Below the pieces are notes generated by a model, which saw only the letters and a list, made by a program, of their open reading frames with translations, searched no databases and was not told the origin of the DNA. The translations under genes and the position numbers were made by a program. Below are positions 22,986-27,990 of a stretch of DNA of 27,990 bases, piece by piece. The number at the start of each line of letters is the position of its first letter. The first letter of the stretch is position 1. The stretch comes from JAAYSA01 sp035367155 (GTDB lineage: Bacteria > Bacillota_I > Bacilli_A > RFN20 > CAG-826): NCBI GenBank assembly GCA_035367155.1, contig DAOSJI010000013.1:1-27990 (forward strand). Reading direction: 5' to 3'.

Positions 22986-24080
22986 CTAGATTGCTAAAAC
23001 CGGTGCATCATAAGATTTATGATAGCGATATAAATTATCATTACCACTTAGAAAATACATATAATGATTATTAATATGTAAATTGTAGACTGACATATTA
23101 AATGTTATCGTCTCTATCATTCTTTTATCTTCAAAATCATATACGCGAACACTAAATTCTTCGACAAAATATAGGTGACGATTATCGCTATTGATACTTT
23201 TAAAAGTTGTTCCACCAATAATAAAGGTTAATTCTTCCGTTTGTTCATCATAAAAATAATATTCTGTTGTTGCTTGAGTTTGAAAAGCAACAAGGAAGCG
23301 CTTATACCAAATATAATCTTGACTTTGGAAAATTCTTGCTAGATGAACATATTTAATACTAATAAATTGCGTCGGACTAAAAACCGCTAAATCGACAATA
23401 TCGGTAAAATTGGGTGCACTATGTTTAACATTAAGTGGCTCATTATTATTAGTATAAACATTACTAGGACCATAAAAATTTACATTTTCGATATCCTGCA
23501 CCGCTTTAACTTCTGCCATATCTTCAACTGTATAAACAACTAACCATTCTCCAGGTCCTCGTTCAGGATCTTCTAATCTAACGTATAGATATGCCCCTTG
23601 CCGCGAGACTTGTTCAATCGGTTTTTCGATTACTAGTTCAACTTCTTTTGTTCGTAAATCAATTTTATAAAGATATTGATTAGAGGTCGCAGTAAAAAAG
23701 AGAACATCCTTATAAACTGTTAGGTTATTAATAAATGGGTATCCATCTAATAAATGTGTAACTTCCTTATAAACAGGATCCCACGCCCAAATATCATCGC
23801 CCACCGTGAATATATGTACCTTAAAACCAAAATGATAAACTGCTAAACTTCCATTTCTTGTATTTCCATTCGTATTACCATATTTATCACTATTAGTTAA
23901 AAAGTGAAGAACAATATATTCAGGAACTTCCTCCTCCGTTGTTGGAGTAATTTCCGTTTCAGATTGATCATAAATATCAGAGGTTATCTCTGAAGGTGGT
24001 GTCCGCCACCATTTACAGCTACAACCGCTACCAATAATAAAAAGGGATAAACTTGCAATTAAAAATGTTTTTGCTTTCGT
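22986..24080 (-). pseudogene. Propeller-like lipoprotein, copy 3, start codon ATG replaced by ACG
   Basis: 364 uninterrupted codons align with the other two copies. At the place where copy 2 begins ATG-AAA-GCA-AAA, this copy reads ACG-AAA-GCA-AAA (ACG at 24078-24080). An AGGAGG sits eight bases upstream and an in-frame TAG lies just before it, so no other start can include the signal peptide (F-L-I-A-S-L-S-L-F-I-I-G-S-G-C-S-C). The stalk is short and Glu/Thr-rich. Later motifs G-N-T-N-G-N-T-R, V-S-R-Q-G-A-Y-L-Y-V and L-Y-R-Y-H are kept. A GTG at 23802-23804 would give only 272 residues without export. Either the gene is silenced by one T-to-C change or it uses rare ACG initiation. Confidence 0.8.
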
Positions 24081-24171
24081 ATCTTTGCCCTCCTAAATTT
24101 ATTTTAACATAGTATAAAATAAATAAATATACACTCATTAAAGTTATATTTAGATACAATCCAAATATAAA

Positions 24172-24192
24172 AAAGCGCATCATATGCGCTTT
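24172..24192 (-). terminator. Terminator of the tRNA cluster
   Basis: AAAGCGCAT-ATG-ATGCGCTTT on the minus strand followed by TTTATATT, just past tRNA-Ser. Confidence 0.85.
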
Positions 24193-24198
24193 ATTTAA

Positions 24199-24290
24199 TG
24201 GCGGAAGCACAGAGATTCGAACTCTGGCGGGGCTTGCACCCCCTATCGGTTTTCAAGACCGACCCCTTCAGCCAACTTGGGTATGCTTCC
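24199..24290 (-). tRNA. trnS: tRNA-Ser (TGA)
   Basis: 92 nt with a long variable arm (class II), anticodon loop CTTGAAA, acceptor GGAAGCA/TGCTTCC and encoded CCA. Last gene of the five-tRNA operon. Confidence 0.95.
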
Positions 24291-24295
24291 GACTC

Positions 24296-24372
24296 TGGTG
24301 GACCCTATAGGACTCGAACCTATAACCGACCGGTTATGAGCCGGGAGCTCTAACCATTGAGCTAAGGGTCCA
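24296..24372 (-). tRNA. trnI: tRNA-Ile2 (CAT anticodon, lysidine type) or tRNA-Met
   Basis: 77 nt, acceptor TGGACCC/GGGTCCA, anticodon loop CTCATAA, encoded CCA. The C-C-C-T-T-A-G-C-T-C-A and G-G-C-T-C-A-T-A-A-C-C features resemble bacterial tRNA-Ile2 (whose C34 is modified by TilS) more than elongator or initiator Met. Initiator is unlikely because three consecutive G-C pairs are not seen at the anticodon stem base. It is beside a clear elongator tRNA-Met, which supports Ile2. Confidence 0.75.
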
Positions 24373-24380
24373 TTTCTTTT

Positions 24381-24457
24381 TGGTAGCTGCGGAGGGATTT
24401 GAACCCCCGACCTTACGGGTATGAACCGTGCGCTCTAGCCAACTGAGCTACGCAGCC
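24381..24457 (-). tRNA. trnM: tRNA-Met (CAT), elongator
   Basis: 77 nt, anticodon loop TTCATAC, encoded CCA. The D arm GTAGCTCAGTTGGCTAGAGC and the ACGGTTCATACCCGT arm match the elongator tRNA-Met of Bacillus closely. Confidence 0.9.
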
Positions 24458-24460
24458 ACT

Positions 24461-24536
24461 TGGTGGAGCCAAGGAGACTCGAACTCCCGACTTCCTGGTT
24501 GCAAACCAAGCGCTCTCCCAACTGAGCTATGGCCCC
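24461..24536 (-). tRNA. trnA: tRNA-Ala (TGC)
   Basis: 76 nt, acceptor GGGGCCA/TGGCTCC with the G3-U70 pair that marks tRNA-Ala, anticodon loop TTTGCAA, encoded CCA. Confidence 0.95.
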
Positions 24537-24539
24537 ACA

Positions 24540-24616
24540 TGGTCGGGATGACAGGATTTGAACCTGCGACCTTCTGGTCCCAAACCAGACGCACTGCCAA
24601 GCTGTGCTACATCCCG
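24540..24616 (-). tRNA. trnP: tRNA-Pro (TGG)
   Basis: 77 nt, acceptor CGGGATG/CATCCCG, anticodon loop TTTGGGA, encoded CCA. First gene of the operon. Confidence 0.95.
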
Positions 24617-24628
24617 ATAGCGTAAATA

Positions 24629-24657
24629 ATCATATCAAAAGAAATGAAAGTAAGCAA
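24629..24657 (-). promoter_or_regulatory. Promoter of the tRNA operon
   Basis: Minus strand TTGCTT (24652-24657), 17 bp, TATGAT (24629-24634), about 12 bases before tRNA-Pro. Further upstream TCAAATTTAAATTTGA (24684-24699) is a perfect but AT-rich palindrome of doubtful meaning. Confidence 0.7.
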
Positions 24658-24748
24658 GAAAAAAACGGCAATGTTTCACTAAATCAAATTTAAATTTGAA
24701 AATAGTCACCAAAATTTAAATATTAGGTTTTATTTACTTGTTTTTTTG

Positions 24749-25300
24749 CTATTTTTTAGGATTTCTTATAATTGTTTTAATACTATCTTTAACTTCGCCC
24801 CAACTTGTAAGAAATTCGAATTCTTTATAAAAGGTAAAACCACATTTTTCTTGTACTCTTTTTGATTGGTAGTTATCTTTAGCGTAACTTCCAAGCAAAA
24901 AGTCTAAATTTAGTTCATTAAAGCAATAATTTATAACTGCTTTTACTGCTTCTGGGGTATAACCATTTCCCCAGTAATCCATACTTAAAACATAGCCAAT
25001 TTCACGACCCTCTAGGGAATTAAGTTCAGGAAATTCTTGTTCGTTATATGGATCAATACCAACAGAACCAATCGCGATACCATTAAGCGTAATAGCTAAA
25101 ACGAATTTTTCTTCGATAAATTGTTCAAGAATCTTTTTAGATACTTTTTTATTTTCATGTGGTAGCCAGCCTGCCATTTGGCCTACACCATCAACACGGG
25201 CATAATGATAAAAATCATCTAAATCACTTTTACGCCAAGGACGTAAAAGAAGTCGTTCAGTCTTAATAACAACATTAGAAATATCAATTTTAGCGTTCAT
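24749..25300 (-). CDS. GNAT family N-acetyltransferase (RimJ/RimL-like)
   Basis: 183 residues. Opening T-E-R-L-L-L-R-P-W is typical of the RimJ/RimL branch. Motif A, the acetyl-CoA pyrophosphate loop, is at about 98-120 with E-I-G-Y-V-L-S and Y-W-G-N-G-Y-T-P-E-A, followed by N-x-x-S-x-R-V-x-E-K-C-G-F, the conserved C-terminal strand. It would transfer an acetyl group from acetyl-CoA to an amine, whether a protein N-terminus or a small molecule. AAAGGTGG lies about 11 bases before the ATG. It is a single gene between the tRNA operon and the CotH gene. Confidence 0.88.
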   Translation of the reverse strand: MNAKIDISNVVIKTERLLLRPWRKSDLDDFYHYARVDGVGQMAGWLPHENKKVSKKILEQFIEEKFVLAITLNGIAIGSVGIDPYNEQEFPELNSLEGREIGYVLSMDYWGNGYTPEAVKAVINYCFNELNLDFLLGSYAKDNYQSKRVQEKCGFTFYKEFEFLTSWGEVKDSIKTIIRNPKK

Positions 25301-25355
25301 ATTTAAAATGCCACCTTTATTTTACCATATTTAGATAATTCGTTGGTTAGCCTAA

Positions 25356-25382
25356 AAACCCGGTCAATTTTTGACCGAGTTT
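25356..25382 (-). terminator. Terminator after the CotH-kinase lipoprotein gene
   Basis: AAACTCGGTCAA pairs with TTGACCGGGTTT (one U-G) around AAA on the minus strand, followed by TTAGG, 16 bases after the stop codon. Confidence 0.8.
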
Positions 25383-25397
25383 CTAACGTATTAATCT

Positions 25398-27188
25398 CTA
25401 TAATTGATGCTCAATTGTGTTTTTAATGCCGTTTATAAAGCCAGTCATTATTTCTGTACTTTCAAAAGGAGAGACAAGACGACCAATTCTATTATCTAGA
25501 TCACTTGTCGTTTTATTTTCATAAGTTGTTCGATATGTAGCATAAACTTCATTATAGTAAGTGCCGCTAAATTGAGAGTCATTACTAAACTGGCTAACAA
25601 AGTTTTTATATTCATTTCGATACGCACTATTTAAAATAATATCATAATCTGGATCTCTATTTGAGTGATGATCTTTATTAATAATTGTTGCCCAAAATAG
25701 CCGGTTACTTTGCCATTTTCGACCATCACCTTCATGTTTACTATGATAGGGGGATAAGTTATCAAGTGTTCCGCCGTACCAATTAATATTTAGCGACCAA
25801 TCATAATCATAGGGAATAAAGTAGGCTTTATTTCCTTCACTTGGATTAAAGAAAATATAGTAATTATTACCTAAATTTCGCATATCATCAGGATTACCAG
25901 TTAAGTAGCATAGAGCAGCATATCTAAGAAAGCTAGAGACATCAATAACTTCTTCTAGAAGTGGAGCATACTCTGCTACTTGTTTACCTTCTAAATCTTT
26001 TAATACGCGCATTAAGTTAACTATTTTCTCAAAAGGGTTATCGATTTTTGAGTTATATTCTTTAGCGTCATAAGCAGGAGTATAGTAATTAAATTTATCT
26101 TCTTCTCCGACAATGCCACGAGCTAATAACTTACCTTCGCTATCAAACCGCAAATCCTCATAGCGAAGACTACCTTTAACCCTGTCATTATTACCAGCTT
26201 CAGTTTCGCCCCAGCCAACCTTATATAAGTCGCCTTTTGCAGAATCCGTATCGAAATAACGGCGTAATAGATGTTTATCTATAGGCTCATTTATCGTTAC
26301 AACCCCAAAGCGAGTATCATTCATTTTTAAGGTTGCTAGAGTGGAATTTTGTGATATTAGACCGTTTCGTTGAAAGAAACTAAAAACAAATGGCTGCATA
26401 ACTAAAGATGGATCAGGCGACTTATTCCATTTAACATCTATTTTCTTCATGCCCGATTTACCGCTTGAGTCACACATAAATGTCCGGTCATCTCTAACCT
26501 TCCATTCAGGGTGTGTTGATTTTTTCCATTCTTTTTTTAGACCAAATGACTCATAAATATCTTCATCCCATAGTTCATTAAAAGATAGTTTAAAGCTAAT
26601 ACAGGCGATAAAGTCTTTTGTGTGCTCATCTAGAAATTGCGTACGAGATGTATTGCCCTTCATTCGCATACCAACTTCATAATAGGTGAGTTCCTTGCCG
26701 TTCATTTTTAGATTAAGTGTAACGGGAAAATATAAATCAGCATATTTTTGATCATGATATCCACATTGCTCAATTAAATTAAAGATTTCTTTACTAGCGC
26801 TAATTCTAAAATTAAGTTCTGTTTCTGGATGCCAAAATTCTAAATAAGCATTAGTAGGTTGAACACGAGCATTTATAGGATAAGTAAAGCCGTTAGGAAA
26901 ATCTTTTACAATATAATCACTATCCTCATAAGGGATAATAGGATCAGTAGGATATGTTTTTCTAAAACGTTCAAATTCATCAGCATATTCTTCGCTAGTG
27001 CCCTCTTCACTAATTGAAGAATCTTCACTTGTTGAAGTGTCTTCACTTATTGAAACATCTTCGCTTGATTCATTTAGCGAACTTTCGCTATTACTAGATT
27101 CGGTTTCGCTACTAATTATATTACTAATTGAGCAGCCACTTAAAACAAGTGCAAGTAATGGTAATATTATCAATTTAGGCTTTTTCAT
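25398..27188 (-). CDS. CotH kinase domain lipoprotein
   Basis: 596 residues. Lipobox L-S-G-C (C19), then a Ser/Glu/Asp-rich stalk (about 25-70), then a CotH domain (about 115-560). Diagnostic elements are R-M-K-G-N-T-S-R (175-182), F-G-V-V-T-I-N-E-P-I-D-K (294-305), G-D-L-Y-K (319-323), N-N-Y-Y-I-F-F (441-447) and F-I-P-Y-D461-Y-D463-W-S, the metal-binding D-x-D. CotH of Bacillus phosphorylates spore-coat proteins, while relatives in gut Firmicutes are often cell-surface proteins beside Ig-like or carbohydrate-binding domains. This one is surface-anchored, and its target is unknown; how an extracellular kinase would get ATP is an open question. AGGAG and a strong promoter precede it, and it is a single-gene unit. 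Confidence 0.9.
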   Translation of the reverse strand: MKKPKLIILPLLALVLSGCSISNIISSETESSNSESSLNESSEDVSISEDTSTSEDSSISEEGTSEEYADEFERFRKTYPTDPIIPYEDSDYIVKDFPNGFTYPINARVQPTNAYLEFWHPETELNFRISASKEIFNLIEQCGYHDQKYADLYFPVTLNLKMNGKELTYYEVGMRMKGNTSRTQFLDEHTKDFIACISFKLSFNELWDEDIYESFGLKKEWKKSTHPEWKVRDDRTFMCDSSGKSGMKKIDVKWNKSPDPSLVMQPFVFSFFQRNGLISQNSTLATLKMNDTRFGVVTINEPIDKHLLRRYFDTDSAKGDLYKVGWGETEAGNNDRVKGSLRYEDLRFDSEGKLLARGIVGEEDKFNYYTPAYDAKEYNSKIDNPFEKIVNLMRVLKDLEGKQVAEYAPLLEEVIDVSSFLRYAALCYLTGNPDDMRNLGNNYYIFFNPSEGNKAYFIPYDYDWSLNINWYGGTLDNLSPYHSKHEGDGRKWQSNRLFWATIINKDHHSNRDPDYDIILNSAYRNEYKNFVSQFSNDSQFSGTYYNEVYATYRTTYENKTTSDLDNRIGRLVSPFESTEIMTGFINGIKNTIEHQL

Positions 27189-27218
27189 AATTACTACTCC
27201 TATTATTAAGTCAGTATT

Positions 27219-27247
27219 ATTATACTAAAATAACTTCTTTTTGTTAA
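27219..27247 (-). promoter_or_regulatory. Promoter of the CotH gene
   Basis: Minus strand TTAACA (27242-27247), 17 bp, TATAAT (27219-27224), with AGGAG downstream. Confidence 0.75.
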
Positions 27248-27291
27248 TTATTAATAAAATATTTTGACGTTTTGTTGTTAATTTTTTTAAA

Positions 27292-27322
27292 TTCAGTTGT
27301 CCACAATTTCAGGACAACTGAA
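27292..27322. repeat. Inverted repeat at the left edge of the repeat region
   Basis: TTCAGTTGTCC (27292-27302) and GGACAACTGAA (27312-27322) are perfect 11-bp arms around 9 bp. No T-run follows. It directly adjoins the long direct repeat starting at 27321 and could be the boundary of a decayed mobile element. Confidence 0.55.
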
Positions 27323-27439
27323 ATAGATATACTTGTAAAATTAACTGCAATTCCGGATTTTTCAGAGGTTTTATTCCCTATTTTGCAAGGGTCTTATTCC
27401 CTATTTTGCAAATGCTTTATTCCCTATTTTGCAGATTAG
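27321..27439. repeat. Long direct repeat copy A with four 23-bp tandem units
   Basis: Three units start at 27371, 27394 and 27417 with an identical core TTATTCCCTATTTTGCA and six variable bases. A fourth, degenerate unit occupies 27348-27370 in the same register. The 27 bases before it (27321-27347) recur at 27551-27577 with 24 of 27 identical. The constant 23-bp period resembles protein-binding iterons or transposon-end repeats. Confidence 0.7.
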
Positions 27440-27870
27440 TAAAGAATTCTTATTATAATGTCATCACTCAGCCAGCGCATTCCAACTATCTCTTACTTTC
27501 AAATTAGTACTCAATAATTTATTGGCCTCGTTTCATATTAGCATTAACAAAAATAGATACACTTATAAATTTAACTGCAATTGTTCATTTTTCAGTTGTT
27601 TTATTCTGTATTTTTCGGATTATTAAATTATCTATATAAAGTCTCTACTTATCTTGACTTGTTTATAATCAAAAATGTCCACCCTGTGTCCTAGCAAATG
27701 ACCACTCTATTTCTAGCATCTTAATTTATTTAATAAAATTAATATAATGCCAATTCCTTATATCCTTCTAAATGTCACCCTATTTTTTAACAATTTTCAT
27801 TATATTCACTTTATTTATACTAGACAGTTCGAACCCTTGGTACGAGATTTTAAAAATCAATTTCAATATA
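27440..27870. other. Gene-free AT-rich stretch
   Basis: Apart from repeat copy B, I see no gene here. Open frames are short and lack ribosome binding sites. It may be remnants of a degraded element. Confidence 0.5.
27551..27623. repeat. Long direct repeat copy B with two 23-bp units
   Basis: Matches copy A at a constant offset of 230 bp over about 73 bp: the AAATAGATA-x-ACTT-x-TAAA-x-TTAACTGCAATT block, then units at 27578 and 27601 that keep TTTTTCAG, TTATTC and TATTTT. Confidence 0.6.
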
Positions 27871-27873
27871 AAA

Positions 27874-27915
27874 AAAGCCCATTTAGGAAATATTTTTATA
27901 ACCAAAATGGACTTT
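27874..27915 (-). terminator. Terminator-like hairpin near the right edge
   Basis: AAAGTCCATTT pairs with AAATGGGCTTT (one U-G) over a 20-nt loop on the minus strand and is followed by a T-run. Confidence 0.6.
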
Positions 27916-27923
27916 CTATTTAT

Positions 27924-27953
27924 GAAAAAATCACCTAGTTAGGAGATTTTTTC
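27924..27953. terminator. Strong hairpin near the right edge, probably bidirectional
   Basis: GAAAAAATC-A-CCTA pairs with TAGG-A-GATTTTTTC, with one A-A mismatch, and has T-runs on either strand. On the minus strand it would end a gene entering from beyond the window. A frame closing with TAG near 27967 is possible but too short to judge. Confidence 0.7.
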
Positions 27954-27990
27954 AAATATTTAGTTTACTAATTAAACTTTTTTATGGCAC

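Noticed and set aside
24684..24699. Perfect 16-bp palindrome upstream of the tRNA promoter
   Set aside because: It is almost entirely A and T, with no paired copy and no clear relation to the promoter; chance is likely.
27000..27110. Repetitive TCTTCACTT-like DNA near the start of the CotH gene
   Set aside because: It is explained by the Ser/Glu/Asp-rich stalk coding sequence; the units are irregular and give no sign of slippage.
27348..27439. Tandem repeats considered as a CRISPR array
   Set aside because: The 17-bp cores are separated by only six bases, far too short for spacers, and no cas genes are present.
27747..27938. 63-codon plus-strand open frame
   Set aside because: It has no ribosome binding site, its composition resembles the surrounding non-coding DNA, and it runs through both terminator hairpins.

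Overview
The window comes from a low-G+C bacterium, most likely a Bacillota/Bacilli lineage close to the Mollicutes. The signs are very AT-rich intergenic DNA, AGGAGG-type ribosome binding sites, lipoprotein signal peptides ending in L-S-G-C, B. subtilis-like tRNAs and tight TTGACA/TATAAT promoters. All 22 gene ends that can be read use TAA (15) or TAG (7), and none uses TGA. A run of 100 N at 1841-1940 is a scaffold gap that truncates the genes on both sides. Nearly everything is on the minus strand. The exceptions are the guanine-deaminase-like gene at 1500 and the M28 peptidase at 16498.

Left part (1-4200): the start of an XRE-type repressor whose upstream region holds two copies of a 15-bp palindrome, then a self-inhibited Fic protein with an N-terminal HTH, a truncated GuaD-like deaminase, a nearly complete YwaF-like membrane protein, and a secreted protein of unknown function.

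Phosphate module (4253-11170): one operon in the order pstS-pstC-pstA-pstB-phoU-phoP-phoR. Genes are separated by 0-18 nt or overlap. A promoter carrying four TTTACA-type direct repeats (PHO box) precedes it. PstS captures phosphate outside the cell, PstCA with PstB import it, PhoU relays transporter status, and PhoR/PhoP close the loop on the PHO box. PstS appears circularly permuted: the SGTRD half precedes the GGSTS half. PstA carries an extracytoplasmic insertion of about 115 residues.

Surface and lipoprotein region (11269-17691): a two-gene operon of lipoproteins, one with two Ig-like domains, an OB-like region and a C-terminal beta domain, the other with one Ig-like domain fused to a ComEC-type metallo-beta-lactamase domain. 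It has a strong promoter and a probably structured leader of about 175 nt. Next come a propeller-like lipoprotein and a divergent membrane M28 peptidase whose catalytic domain is split by a transmembrane hairpin.

Right part (17796-27990): a PatB/MalY-type C-S lyase, a LytTR regulator with a DUF3021 membrane partner, a small membrane protein, tRNA-His, a NUDIX hydrolase, and two more copies of the propeller lipoprotein that each carry a single lesion (an in-frame TAA; an ATG changed to ACG). These are followed by a five-tRNA operon (Pro-Ala-Met-Ile2-Ser), a GNAT acetyltransferase and a CotH-kinase lipoprotein. The last 800 bp have no recognisable gene but contain 23-bp periodic repeats that also occur near 20250, and end in two terminator hairpins.
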